DNA of 64,000 bases from Candidatus Ornithospirochaeta avicola (GCA_019113245.1 DXHU01000005.1:62001-126000), one strand, 5' to 3'. Shown: positions 34,834 to 45,127, counted from the first letter of the stretch. Program-made: numbers and translations. The notes: a model not told the origin generated them from the letters alone.

Positions 34834-35404
34834 GGAAATCTTTGATTCTTTCAAATGTATCTTCAATTGTCAGAATGCCTTCGATGTGAAGGTATTTTAC
34901 ACCTTCAGGAAGGCTTGAGAAAATTTCTAGATAGTTCTCTCTCACTTTTTTAAGCGTTGCTTCTTTTTCAAAAAGCTCCTTTTCCTCTCCGCGTGAGTTG
35001 ATCCTTCTCATGCATTCTTTAACCGGAGGATCAATGAAGATTACATACTGGCTGTGAGGATAGTCGTTTATTTTTTTAACAAAATCCTTATCGACTGAAA
35101 GACACTGATATGCAAAAGATGAATAGAAATACCTGTCAGATACAACAAGTCTTTTCTTTGCATTTTCAATTATTCCGTTTTCTCCGTATATGTGGTTATG
35201 CCTGTCTGCAGCATATAAAAGAGCAAGGGATGATGCAGTGGTCTTGAATTCCTTTTTCAGCACTCTTCTTATAAGCTTTCCGATTTCTCCGTCAGTTGGC
35301 TCAAAAGTCCTCATTGCATCAAAATGCTTTGCAATCAAATCCAGCTGAGTTGTTGTTCCCGCTCCGTCAAGGCCTTCAATTGTGACAAAATTCTTGATTA
35401 TCAT
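34823..35404 (-). CDS. tmk: Thymidylate kinase with an altered P-loop
   Basis: Phosphorylates dTMP to dTDP. 193 residues. The N-terminus NFVTIEGLDGAGTTTQ matches the family, except that the Walker A lysine is Thr17. Other motifs are intact: FEPTDGEIG, DRYFYSSFAYQ (D-R-Y/H motif) and the Arg-containing LID-like region MRRINSRGEEKELFEKE. It is on the minus strand, converges on queA with an 11-base overlap, and is divergent from tamB. No clear ribosome site is seen before ATG 35404. I judge it a working Tmk of a divergent subtype, but activity without the Lys needs explaining. Confidence 0.88.
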   Translation of the reverse strand: MIIKNFVTIEGLDGAGTTTQLDLIAKHFDAMRTFEPTDGEIGKLIRRVLKKEFKTTASSLALLYAADRHNHIYGENGIIENAKKRLVVSDRYFYSSFAYQCLSVDKDFVKKINDYPHSQYVIFIDPPVKECMRRINSRGEEKELFEKEATLKKVRENYLEIFSSLPEGVKYLHIEGILTIEDTFERIKDFLTL

Positions 35405-35464
35405 TGTAATATCTGTTTATTCAATTTTTAGATTTTTTTTAGTATAATCGAAAAAGGAGATGAG
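35405..35464. promoter_or_regulatory. Overlapping divergent -10 boxes between tmk and tamB
   Basis: TATAAT on the plus strand (35443-35448) gives a start near 35455 and a very short leader holding the GGAG (35456-35459) of tamB. On the minus strand TATACT (35446-35441) sits on almost the same bases and points to tmk. The two promoters would compete for polymerase. Confidence 0.5.
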
Positions 35465-38400
35465 ATGAAATATCATACAAGTGCAAAAACAGTTCTAATT
35501 GCATTATTAATACTTTTCATTTTCTCTTTTTTCTCTCTCTCCTTTGTTTTCTATTTCAAGGCTATAAGTCCTGCTGAAGCGGCCCTTGATAATCTTCTCT
35601 CATCCTTTTCAGATCCAGATGGGGATATATACATCTCATACTCCTTTCTTGACAGGAACCTTTTTTCATCAATAAGCCTAAATGATGTTGAAATCAGGTA
35701 TGCAGATACTGCAGTTATTCAAGGAAAAAGGGTGAGTGTTGACATCTCAATATTCTCGGCTCTCTTCAGGGCAATTACAAAAAGCGGAGAGATTCCCATC
35801 ACGCTTGAGGATTTTGATGTACAGATATTCACATCCAGTGACAAGGAGGCTTCTTTTAAAGATGAGAAAAAAAGCTCAGAAAACTCATTCACTTTAGAAG
35901 ACTACAAAGACCTTGTGCTGGTTTTAAGCGCATCTTCTGTCGATGTGATTTTTAACGGTGAGATTCTTTTTGAAAACCTGAATTTTAAATCCAATCTTGA
36001 TCTTTCAAAAGGCCTTTTTGATACAAGCCTTTCAATAGATAGATTCAAATATGAGGGAATAAGTGCTGAGAACATAAGGGGAGAGGCTGATTACAACCAG
36101 ATGTATTATATTTCTCTTACAGCAGAGAAAACTGCTATGGATAGTGCTGACTATAATGTTTCTGCAGACAATGTCTTTTCTTCCATCGTGTTTTCAGATC
36201 TTAAGAGCTTAAAGAATCTTGATTTTTCTCTTTCTCTGAATGCAGACAGGAGTAATATAACAAGCAATAATCTGGAGTTTGATCTCAAGACGCTCAGACT
36301 CAGGTTTGAAGATAAGAATATACAGGCTCTTTTTGACGATGCATATCTCTTATATGGAGAATACAGCGCATTCTTGAAAAGGAGTCAGGCATCAGGTGGC
36401 ATTGAGGAAGAGACAGTATCTTTTTCCTTTTTTGATATAGAGTTAAGAAAGCAGAATGATCAGATACTGAATATAGATGAAATTTCTCTTGATCTTTCAA
36501 AAGCTGATGAGAAGGCAGAGCTTAATATAAGCACCCTTGATTCTTCCTATCTTTCAATTCTTACAAATGGTAAAGCTGGTGATGCTTTGCTGAAAAATCT
36601 TGCCCTTGAAGCAAGAAAAAATGAAAACGGATATGACTTGTCTGCTGACTTTGATATATTTCTTTCTCTTAATGCCGGAGGAAAGGAAAGTCTTTCATCT
36701 TCCTTTGAAATACTTGCTCAATACAGTGTAGAGAAGGAGGAAATCGATTATATTAAAGTTCAGTCAGAGGACTTTAAAGCATCATTTTTATCAGAAGAGC
36801 TTGATCTTGCTCTTGATTATGAAAATAAAAGAGCTTTGCTTTCTTTATCCTACTCGGACAGTCTCATGCTGAGTGCTGATATCAGCGAAAACATAGGCTT
36901 TAATCTTGATATAAATAGTCTCTCCTTAAAGGAATTTTCTCCTTTTATCAGGATATTCACATCAGAGTTCGATGCTTATATAAAAGACGAGACAAGAGTA
37001 AGTTCTTCATTTTCTTCTATCCTGGAGAAAAATGAGGATTCTGCAATAGGCTACAGCGGAGAAATTTCTGGAAATCTTGAGATTGCTGACCTTAATTTCT
37101 CTGGCCTTGATTTTTCTCTCTCTTCATCTCTTCGTTCAAATCTTGAAGAAAGCGAAATGAAGATAAATGAACTTAAGCTTGATCTTGGATTCATCAGTGC
37201 AGACTTTAAGGGAGCACTAGACTATTCTCTGATGCTTCCATATGGCTCTTTGAGCCTTAAAACACAAAAGCGCGAAATCCTCTCGCTTTCTCTAATGCTC
37301 TCAGAGAGAAAAGAATATTCCTTCTCCCTTGAAAGCTCTTTCTTTCTATCCTCGCGTCTTTTCGGATTCTATAATTTTGAGGACAACACTCATTTATATT
37401 CTGATGCGGTCTTTACTACCGAAAACAGGGATTATAATTTTGCTTTAGACATTGATTTCATACACCGCTTCATCCAGGTCACAAATGAAAGAGCAAGCTT
37501 ATATGTCTCATTTGACGAGTCATTTGATGCATCGCTAATTCTTTCTTCCTTTGAGATAATAAATGAAGATCTTTCTTCAACTGTCCTTGACGGAAGGTTC
37601 TCATTCAGCTTTGATTTCTCTTCTCAGCGCTACAGCCTTTCCTCATCAAGAATAAATATAGTAAATATGTATCTGCTTGCAGGAAATCCGAGTATCAGCT
37701 TCTATCTGAATGCAGACAATGATGCTGTGAATATAAGCAATCTTTCAATCTCATCATCTGTGTTTGAAACTCTCTCCGGTTCCTTTGTATTTGAATTTGA
37801 AGACAAGAGTCTTGCATTCATGCTTGAAAACTCCAGCGAAGAGTTCCTTTTAAGCCTCTCTTCCTTTGAGGATTATTATTCAGGTCTGATGTCTGCAACA
37901 GCCTTCAATCTCGAGCGCTTCGGCCTTGAAGGAAAAATAGACATGAGTCTGATTGGAAGGGGAGCAAGCCTTGATGATATTGCCTTTACTGGAAATTTTG
38001 ACATTGAAAACGGAAGCTCTTTGATTAATGGAAGCATGAGCATCTCTGAGCGAGATGTGTCTTTTTCAACTCTAAGGTATTCAAACGGAAACTTCCTTCT
38101 TGATTTTTCTGGTCTTGAAATCTCATCAACAAGCGGAATAATGAGACTCCCGCTGTCTCTTTCATATGACTTCAAGAACACAGACAGAGACTATCCGTTC
38201 CGTCTTTCTCTTGAAATAGATGTAAAGAGCGATGAGGAAGAAAACCTTTATTTCTATTTCAGGAAAATATTTGAATATAATTTTGAGAATCTTGAAGGAA
38301 GGATAATGCTTTACAACCTTCAGATGGATGACAGGGCAGCTCAGGATTCTCTATCGCAAATAAGCTACAAAAATAGAGTGCTCACTTTCTCTGGCTCATT

Positions 38401-39991
38401 CATCGAAGGCACGTTCTCTCTTGATGATTTTCATGCAGAGCTTTCTGTTCATGCTCTTCCTGTCATCGACTTCGATCTCTCAGGCTCATTCAAAGAAACA
38501 TTTAATTTAAATGTAAAGCTCAATTCATTCAATTTAAAGACTATAAACTTTGCATTCCTTTCTCCGATTGTAATTTTTGACGAGGAGTATGCCAGTGCGG
38601 ACCTTCTTGTTCTGGGAAAGCCAGGAGACCTTCATCTTTATGGCTCAGTATATGCTGAACGGGTAGGGCTTGATGTTTTCTGGGTCCCCGATGACCACCT
38701 TATTGCCCACAATCCTGTTTTCACAGTATGGGACAACAATATAAAAACACATCTTTTTGATGCAACATGTGTTGATAAGCATACAGGGGAAAGAAAGAAT
38801 GGAAAGGTAATTGTAGAGTTCAATCTTCTTCCTTCCATGCTTCTTGATTACTACAGGGTAGATGCATATGTTGAGGACGGCAATTCTATTTCATTCAGAA
38901 TCCCGATGCCGAATGAGCAGATAGATATTTCCGGATCAGTTTTCGGGCATTATTATATCGAGCAGCACATCCTTGACAAGAAATCATATATGGGAGGAGA
39001 GCTGACAAGCGACAACCTGACAATGTCCATAGGTCTTGCACCTCTTCCTCAGTGGTATTCAACTGAGCCTGGCGGATTTACAATGACATTCGACTTCAAT
39101 ATGGATTTAAGAAGCAATACGACATTTGTCTATCCTTTAATTGACAATCCGATAATTAGCGCGATGCTTGTAGAGAACCAGAAGGCAAGATTCCATAATA
39201 CAAGAGGCAGCTTTGAGGTTGAAGGAAATCTAAACATAAGAACAGGTGAGCTTTTCTATTTCCAGCGTTATTTCTTCATAAGAAGCGGAAATATCGACTT
39301 TAGAAGCAATTCAATAAGGGCTGTTGATCCTGTTATAAACTTAAGGGCAGAACTCAAGACTTTCGATACAAACGGGGAGACTGTCGACATCTACCTTGAT
39401 CTTGTTGAGAACACGCTTGACAACATAAACCCTATCTTCAGCTCAACTCCTTCAAAGGACTTAAATGAGATAATGACAATCCTTGGACAGAATATTCTTC
39501 CTACAGGCAGCGATACAATTTCATCAGTTGTCGGAATTCTTTCAACAGGAGTTGATGTGCTTTCCAGAATAGGTATTCTTCCCTCAGGAAGCTCAAGCCT
39601 GTCGAAAAACATAAGAAATACACTTAATCTTGATACATTCAGTCTTCATAGTAATGTAATAGAGAACTTAGTCTTCGATGCAGTGAGTGCATGGGAGAGA
39701 AATGTAAATCTTTCTCCTCTTGCAAGATATCTTGACGGGACAAGCATATATGCAGGAAAGTACATATCTTCCGAGCTATACCTTGAACTCATGCTTCATC
39801 TTGTTGCCGATGAGAAGAATCTTGAGAATGTCTCGTTCATCGCAGGTGACCTCTCTCTTGACTTTAAGCTTTCACTTGAGTGGGATAACCCGATATGTCT
39901 TGTGACATTCTTCACAACTCCGAAGACGTTCAACGCGCTTGACGTGATTGAGAATTTTGGATTCAGTCTGACCAAGAGGTTTATTTTTTAG
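35465..39991 (+). CDS. tamB: TamB-family inner-membrane-anchored transport/assembly protein
   Basis: 1508 residues. One N-terminal membrane anchor (residues ~9-33, VLIALLILFIFSFFSLSFVF), then a very long periplasmic part built of repeating short beta-strands rich in Ser, Asp and Leu, as in AsmA/TamB bridge proteins that shuttle phospholipid across the periplasm. The C-terminal ~400 residues form the TamB (DUF490) domain: GSFEVEGNLNIRTGELFYFQ, RYFFIRSGNIDFRSNS, LNEIMTILGQNILP and the end FGFSLTKRFIF. It is followed after 33 bases by bamA, a pairing I recall from Treponema pallidum and seen in many diderm bacteria. Confidence 0.9.
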   Translation: MKYHTSAKTVLIALLILFIFSFFSLSFVFYFKAISPAEAALDNLLSSFSDPDGDIYISYSFLDRNLFSSISLNDVEIRYADTAVIQGKRVSVDISIFSALFRAITKSGEIPITLEDFDVQIFTSSDKEASFKDEKKSSENSFTLEDYKDLVLVLSASSVDVIFNGEILFENLNFKSNLDLSKGLFDTSLSIDRFKYEGISAENIRGEADYNQMYYISLTAEKTAMDSADYNVSADNVFSSIVFSDLKSLKNLDFSLSLNADRSNITSNNLEFDLKTLRLRFEDKNIQALFDDAYLLYGEYSAFLKRSQASGGIEEETVSFSFFDIELRKQNDQILNIDEISLDLSKADEKAELNISTLDSSYLSILTNGKAGDALLKNLALEARKNENGYDLSADFDIFLSLNAGGKESLSSSFEILAQYSVEKEEIDYIKVQSEDFKASFLSEELDLALDYENKRALLSLSYSDSLMLSADISENIGFNLDINSLSLKEFSPFIRIFTSEFDAYIKDETRVSSSFSSILEKNEDSAIGYSGEISGNLEIADLNFSGLDFSLSSSLRSNLEESEMKINELKLDLGFISADFKGALDYSLMLPYGSLSLKTQKREILSLSLMLSERKEYSFSLESSFFLSSRLFGFYNFEDNTHLYSDAVFTTENRDYNFALDIDFIHRFIQVTNERASLYVSFDESFDASLILSSFEIINEDLSSTVLDGRFSFSFDFSSQRYSLSSSRINIVNMYLLAGNPSISFYLNADNDAVNISNLSISSSVFETLSGSFVFEFEDKSLAFMLENSSEEFLLSLSSFEDYYSGLMSATAFNLERFGLEGKIDMSLIGRGASLDDIAFTGNFDIENGSSLINGSMSISERDVSFSTLRYSNGNFLLDFSGLEISSTSGIMRLPLSLSYDFKNTDRDYPFRLSLEIDVKSDEEENLYFYFRKIFEYNFENLEGRIMLYNLQMDDRAAQDSLSQISYKNRVLTFSGSFIEGTFSLDDFHAELSVHALPVIDFDLSGSFKETFNLNVKLNSFNLKTINFAFLSPIVIFDEEYASADLLVLGKPGDLHLYGSVYAERVGLDVFWVPDDHLIAHNPVFTVWDNNIKTHLFDATCVDKHTGERKNGKVIVEFNLLPSMLLDYYRVDAYVEDGNSISFRIPMPNEQIDISGSVFGHYYIEQHILDKKSYMGGELTSDNLTMSIGLAPLPQWYSTEPGGFTMTFDFNMDLRSNTTFVYPLIDNPIISAMLVENQKARFHNTRGSFEVEGNLNIRTGELFYFQRYFFIRSGNIDFRSNSIRAVDPVINLRAELKTFDTNGETVDIYLDLVENTLDNINPIFSSTPSKDLNEIMTILGQNILPTGSDTISSVVGILSTGVDVLSRIGILPSGSSSLSKNIRNTLNLDTFSLHSNVIENLVFDAVSAWERNVNLSPLARYLDGTSIYAGKYISSELYLELMLHLVADEKNLENVSFIAGDLSLDFKLSLEWDNPICLVTFFTTPKTFNALDVIENFGFSLTKRFIF

Positions 39992-40024
39992 GTCAAATTG
40001 ACTAAAATCCATTGAGGAGAAAAA

Positions 40025-42559
40025 ATGAGCAGAATTCGTAAAATACTCTTTTCACTTCTTTTACTGGCTTTGATTCAGTTTTCGCTTTTCGCATCTGACA
40101 GCTCATCCTGGTGGGTCGGCATGCCTATAAGTGACTTTGAATATACAGGACTTGAGAACGTTGAGCAGAAAGATCTTGACCGCCTGCTTTCTAAATATGA
40201 GGGCGAGAGATTCTCGGATGAGCTCTTTACAGAAATCTACAACACAATATATGCACAGGATTACATTGAATACATTTCTGCAGAGAGTGTGCTTGGAGGA
40301 GAGGATGGAGAGAGCCTTATAATAAGATTCAACATCTCTGAAAACCCCATGGTCTCTTCAGTGTCTGTAAGAGGAAATGAGCGCTATGCTGAGCGCACTT
40401 TAATTAATGAGCAGAACTACAAGAAAGGCTCATTCATCTCACGAAATGACCTTGAAATCAATGCAGGTCTTATTAGGGAGTACTATCTTGAGCATGGCTA
40501 TAAGGATGCAAGTGTTACATATGAGACAACAAGCGACGGAGAGAGCAACACAGAAAGCATCACTTATATAGTTGATGAAGGATTTCAGTACAAGATAAGG
40601 GCTATAAATTTTACTGGAATTTCTGCATTCTCAGACAAGGATTTAAGAAAGATCCTTTCATCAAAGCAGAAATCTCTTTTCAACAGCGGCAATTACATTG
40701 AAGCAAACATCGAGACTGATAAGGCACTTATTGTACAGCATTATCAGTCAAACGGATATATCAATGCAGCTGTAAATGATGTTACCCTTCTTGATGTCAC
40801 TGAAGATGACAGCAAGACAAAATATCTTGAAGTTGTGTTTGACATAACTGAGGGAGAGCAGTATTTCTTCGGCTCAATAACATTTGATGGCAATGAGGTA
40901 TATGATGATGAGACAATCAGCGACATGATAAACCTTGAACCTGGAACTGTTCATGACTCTCTTACTCTCCAGAGCATATTTGAGAATCTCTCATCCCTTT
41001 ATTACAACAACGGCTATATCCAGGCACAGATAATCCCGAATACTACTCTTAATGAGGATGATAACACGATTGACTACTATATCCAGATTTCTGAAGGAAT
41101 ACAGTCGACAATTGAAGAAATAAGGATAGAAGGTCTTACAAAGACAAAGAGCTATGTCTTTGAAAGAGAGCTTACCATACATGTTGGAGAAATCTTCAGC
41201 CGTGACAAGCTTATAAGAAGCCAGCAGAACATATACAACACTGGCCTTGTAACAAACATAACAGTTGATCTTTATCAGGGAAGCGAAGCTGGAAAAGTCA
41301 TTGTTGTGATAACAGTTGAAGAAGGAAATCAGATGGAGCTTCAGTTCGGGGCAACATTTGGAGGAACTGTCAACGGCTTCCCGATTTCAGGCTTCCTGCA
41401 GTGGACAGACAGAAACCTTGCAGGAACTGCAAGGAACCTCAGCATCGGAACAAACCTTTCTCCTACAACTCAGAGCATCTCACTTTCATTTTCTGACAGC
41501 TGGGTAGGCTCAAAGAGATGGTCTAACGGAATTTCAATCTCTGCATCCAGAAATGTATATACTGATGAGCTTCAGAGAGGAGAGGGTTCACCATATTTTG
41601 ATGGAAGGGATCCGAATGAAGAATCATATCCTTTAGGAACTGAAACCAATGATCCATCCAGCTGGTGGAACAGTTCCCAGAGCTACCCGGGTTCTGAGTA
41701 TCTCATGGATTATGACATTTACAGGATTTCACTTTCATACAGCACAGGATATACCTTTGCATTTGATAAAGGAAATCTGACTGTATCAGGTGGTCTTTCA
41801 TTTGGAATCAACAGGGCAGTATACGACAACAAGTATGATCCGTATGAGCTTATAATCAAGAAATACAAAGATAACTGGCAGTGGTCCAACAGCCTCTCAC
41901 TCGGTCTTACATGGGACGGAAGAGACCTTATAAAGAACACTACAAAGGGCTATGTGCTTTCACTGAGCTACACATATGCGGGAGGAATCCTTGGAGGACT
42001 ATCAAACTATAACAGGCTCTCTCTTTCAGCTCAGGGCTTTGTATCCCTTTATTCACACCTTCAGGAAGACGGAAGACAGCGCAATCTTGTGCTTGCACTC
42101 ACTTCCAGTGTCTCTGCTATGTTTGATCAGTTCTGGTACAGATCAGAGGCAGGCTACTGGGGTTTCCATGGCTATGAGTACGGAACAAGAATCGCGGAGC
42201 GTCTTTATATAGACGGCATGAACATGGCAAGAGGATTCTCTCCAGTTACGGACCTTGCTTTTGTCTGGAACAACCAGATTGAGCTGAGCTATCCGATAGC
42301 AATAGATGTGCTGAACGCAGAGGCATTCATAAGCGCAACAGCAGCTGTAGACAAACTTGGGGATCTTAACAGATTTACAAATCTTGACTGGTATTTTGCA
42401 GCCGGAATCGGCATCAAGCTTGATATCCCTGGCTTCCCGCTTGGGCTTTATCTTGTAAAAGATGCAAGCTGGACAAATGAGAAGGGATGGACCTGGGAGA
42501 AGGGATTCATTCCAGGGGACATGAGCATCGTTCTTGCAATAACCCAGTCCATTTACTGA
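40025..42559 (+). CDS. bamA: Outer-membrane protein assembly factor BamA
   Basis: Central component of the outer-membrane barrel insertion machine. 844 residues. Signal peptide MSRIRKILFSLLLLALIQFSLFA, then five POTRA-type repeats to ~residue 425 (ISENPMVSSVSVRGNER, VDEGFQYKIRAINFTG, DITEGEQYFFGSITFDG, ISEGIQSTIEEIRIEG), then a 16-strand barrel. The conserved lid-loop motif appears as NMARGF. The last residues are SIVLAITQSIY, ending in Tyr rather than Phe. AGGAG precedes the ATG. The mutS start is 1 base beyond the stop; no OmpH/Skp gene lies between. Confidence 0.95.
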   Translation: MSRIRKILFSLLLLALIQFSLFASDSSSWWVGMPISDFEYTGLENVEQKDLDRLLSKYEGERFSDELFTEIYNTIYAQDYIEYISAESVLGGEDGESLIIRFNISENPMVSSVSVRGNERYAERTLINEQNYKKGSFISRNDLEINAGLIREYYLEHGYKDASVTYETTSDGESNTESITYIVDEGFQYKIRAINFTGISAFSDKDLRKILSSKQKSLFNSGNYIEANIETDKALIVQHYQSNGYINAAVNDVTLLDVTEDDSKTKYLEVVFDITEGEQYFFGSITFDGNEVYDDETISDMINLEPGTVHDSLTLQSIFENLSSLYYNNGYIQAQIIPNTTLNEDDNTIDYYIQISEGIQSTIEEIRIEGLTKTKSYVFERELTIHVGEIFSRDKLIRSQQNIYNTGLVTNITVDLYQGSEAGKVIVVITVEEGNQMELQFGATFGGTVNGFPISGFLQWTDRNLAGTARNLSIGTNLSPTTQSISLSFSDSWVGSKRWSNGISISASRNVYTDELQRGEGSPYFDGRDPNEESYPLGTETNDPSSWWNSSQSYPGSEYLMDYDIYRISLSYSTGYTFAFDKGNLTVSGGLSFGINRAVYDNKYDPYELIIKKYKDNWQWSNSLSLGLTWDGRDLIKNTTKGYVLSLSYTYAGGILGGLSNYNRLSLSAQGFVSLYSHLQEDGRQRNLVLALTSSVSAMFDQFWYRSEAGYWGFHGYEYGTRIAERLYIDGMNMARGFSPVTDLAFVWNNQIELSYPIAIDVLNAEAFISATAAVDKLGDLNRFTNLDWYFAAGIGIKLDIPGFPLGLYLVKDASWTNEKGWTWEKGFIPGDMSIVLAITQSIY

Positions 42560-42560
42560 T

Positions 42561-45125
42561 ATGGCAAAAGAAAAAGATAACCTTACGCCGATGATGCGGC
42601 AGTATATGAAAATCAAGGAGGAGCACCAGGACAAGGTGCTCTTCTTCCGCCTTGGTGATTTTTATGAGATGTTCGATCAGGACGCGATTGAAGTATCGCG
42701 GCTTTTGAATCTTACTCTAACAAAAAGAGCCGGTAATCCGATGTGCGGAGTTCCTTATCATGCTGCAAAGAATTATATAAAGAGACTTCTGGATCTTGGA
42801 AAGAAGATTGCAATATGTGAGCAGATTGACCTTAATGAGGATTCTAAAGATATTGCAGAGCGCCGTGTTGTCCAGATTTATACTCCTGCAACAGTTGTTG
42901 AAGATGAATTTTTAAACTCCACAGAGTCAAGCTTCATAATGAGCATATATCAGGACAGGAAAGGACTTGCTGTATCATATGCTGACATAACAACAGGTGA
43001 TTTTTTCATAAGGAATTTTCCTCTTGAAAGATCATACAGGGAGCTTGAGAATGCAATATATCAGATAGAGCCGAAAGAAATCCTTGTACTTGATGATTTT
43101 TACTTTTCAGACAAGAGCCTCCGGACTCTCCTTGATTCGCTTCCTGTCATGCTCACAAAGCTTCCTTCTTTCTATTTTTCAAAGAAAAGTGCCAAAAAGG
43201 AGCTTGAAGAACAGTTTTCAAAGAATCTTTATTCTCTTTTCTCAATTGACGAAAATGAGACATGCATCTTTTCATCCGGTGCTTTATTGAAATACATAAA
43301 GGAGATGTCAAAGACAGATCTGGACCAGTTTAAGGGCATAAGCCGCGTCAGCGCAGAGCGTTACATGTTCTTAAGTTCATCGACAATAAAATCCCTTGAG
43401 CTTGTTTCAAACCAGAGCAGCGGGAAAAGCGAGATGAGCCTTTTGTCATCAATCAACAGGACAGTAACATCATCAGGAGCGAGAATGCTCAAATCCTTTG
43501 TTCTCAATCCTCTGTATGACAGAAAGAAGATTGACCAGAGGCTTTCATGGGTCGATTATTTTTTCTCAAGGAATGAAGAAGAGAAGAAAGTAAGAGATGC
43601 TCTCTCCATCTCATCTGACCTTGAGAGGATAGCAAGCAAGATCAGCATGAATAAAATCGTGCCCCGAGATCTTATTGCAATCTCTGACAGTGTATCAACA
43701 TTATCATCATTGATTGATGAAAACAGAAAATATCTTGAGCTTGTTGAAGGCACAGAAATTGATTTTTCATCTCTGATCTCTCTTTCTCTGGATATAGACA
43801 AGGCTATCAACCGCGAGTGTACGAACATCAACGGTAAAGAGAAGATAATAAACGACGGATATTCAGCTGAGCTTGATGAAGTAAGAAATGTCATCTCCTC
43901 CTCAAATGAAATACTTTCTTCCTATCTGAATGAAATAAAAAACGAGACAGGAATAAATAATATCAGATGCGGAGAAAACAGGATTATCGGCTATTATCTT
44001 GAAGTCTCTAAAGGAAACCTAAACAAGGTTCCTTCCTATTTCATAAGAAGGCAGAGCCTAGTCGGCGGTGAGAGATTCAAAACTGAAAAGCTTGATGAGA
44101 TAGAAAGCATGATAAGCTCAAGCAGGGAAAATGAAGGGAAAATAGAAAATAGGATCTACAAGAGCTTCATATCACGAATAGAAGAAGTGAACTCATCAAT
44201 TGAGATGCTTGGAAAAGTCATCTCTTATCTTGATGTTTATTCCTCTCTTTCATATCTGGCACATGAAGAAGATTATACAAGGCCTTTTATTGCAGACGAG
44301 GGCTCAGATTTGATTTTGGAAGATGCCCGTCATCCTGTTGTAGAGCAGTATCTGAAAAAAGGAGAGTATGTCAAAAACTCATTTTCATCAACAGGCGGCA
44401 GATTCTCCTTGATTACTGGCCCAAACATGGCAGGAAAAAGCACTTATTTAAGACAGACTGCACTTATTGTGCTTCTCTCTCATATCGGAAGCTATGTACC
44501 TGCATCAAAGGCGGTTATTCCTCTTACTGACAAGCTCTTCTGCCGTGTAGGTGCTCAGGATAATCTAGCAAAAGGAGAGTCAACGTTCCTTGTCGAGATG
44601 ACAGAATGTGCACAGATTCTCCGCTATGCAACAAGAAACAGCCTTGTGATAATGGATGAGATAGGGCGAGGTACAAGCACCCAGGATGGCATGAGCATCG
44701 CATATGCAGTCATAAAGTACATGAAAAACCTTGGAGCTATCACATTGTTTTCCACACATTATCATGAGCTTACGGGACTGGACAGCTATGGCTCCCAGCT
44801 TCTGACTATGAAGGTGGAGGAGACAAAGGGATCTGTTATCTTTCTCAGAAAGGCTGTAAAAGGAATTGCAGCATCAAGCTACGGAATACATGTTGCAAAG
44901 CTTGCAGGCATTCCCCGCTCAGTAATAAAGGATGCTCAGGATTTTCTTAAAAAGCACTTTGCTGACTATTCTTCGCTTGAAGATGAAAGCCTTTTCAAAC
45001 CTGATGATGAAAAAGCAAATGATTATGATGACATAATCAGCTTGATCAGAGATTTTGACATAGAGAACTCAAGTGCGATGAATGCGCTTCTTTTCCTTCT
45101 TGAAATAAAGAAAAAACTCACATGA
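42561..45125 (+). CDS. mutS: DNA mismatch repair protein MutS
   Basis: Recognises mismatches and starts repair. 854 residues, full length. Mismatch-binding domain with the F-x-E motif in LGDFYEMF (near residue 38), connector, core lever arms, and C-terminal ATPase with Walker A GPNMAGKST (~620), Walker B VIMDEIGRGTS and the following FSTHYHELT. ATG 42561 is one base after the bamA stop and has no ribosome site, so it likely depends on ribosomes terminating on bamA. The order bamA-mutS parallels treponemes. Confidence 0.97.
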   Translation: MAKEKDNLTPMMRQYMKIKEEHQDKVLFFRLGDFYEMFDQDAIEVSRLLNLTLTKRAGNPMCGVPYHAAKNYIKRLLDLGKKIAICEQIDLNEDSKDIAERRVVQIYTPATVVEDEFLNSTESSFIMSIYQDRKGLAVSYADITTGDFFIRNFPLERSYRELENAIYQIEPKEILVLDDFYFSDKSLRTLLDSLPVMLTKLPSFYFSKKSAKKELEEQFSKNLYSLFSIDENETCIFSSGALLKYIKEMSKTDLDQFKGISRVSAERYMFLSSSTIKSLELVSNQSSGKSEMSLLSSINRTVTSSGARMLKSFVLNPLYDRKKIDQRLSWVDYFFSRNEEEKKVRDALSISSDLERIASKISMNKIVPRDLIAISDSVSTLSSLIDENRKYLELVEGTEIDFSSLISLSLDIDKAINRECTNINGKEKIINDGYSAELDEVRNVISSSNEILSSYLNEIKNETGINNIRCGENRIIGYYLEVSKGNLNKVPSYFIRRQSLVGGERFKTEKLDEIESMISSSRENEGKIENRIYKSFISRIEEVNSSIEMLGKVISYLDVYSSLSYLAHEEDYTRPFIADEGSDLILEDARHPVVEQYLKKGEYVKNSFSSTGGRFSLITGPNMAGKSTYLRQTALIVLLSHIGSYVPASKAVIPLTDKLFCRVGAQDNLAKGESTFLVEMTECAQILRYATRNSLVIMDEIGRGTSTQDGMSIAYAVIKYMKNLGAITLFSTHYHELTGLDSYGSQLLTMKVEETKGSVIFLRKAVKGIAASSYGIHVAKLAGIPRSVIKDAQDFLKKHFADYSSLEDESLFKPDDEKANDYDDIISLIRDFDIENSSAMNALLFLLEIKKKLT

Positions 45126-45127
45126 TA

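Noticed and set aside
39992-40002. Small palindrome GTCAAATTGAC between tamB and bamA
   Set aside because: Eleven bases is short enough to occur by chance; no second copy or promoter nearby supports an operator.
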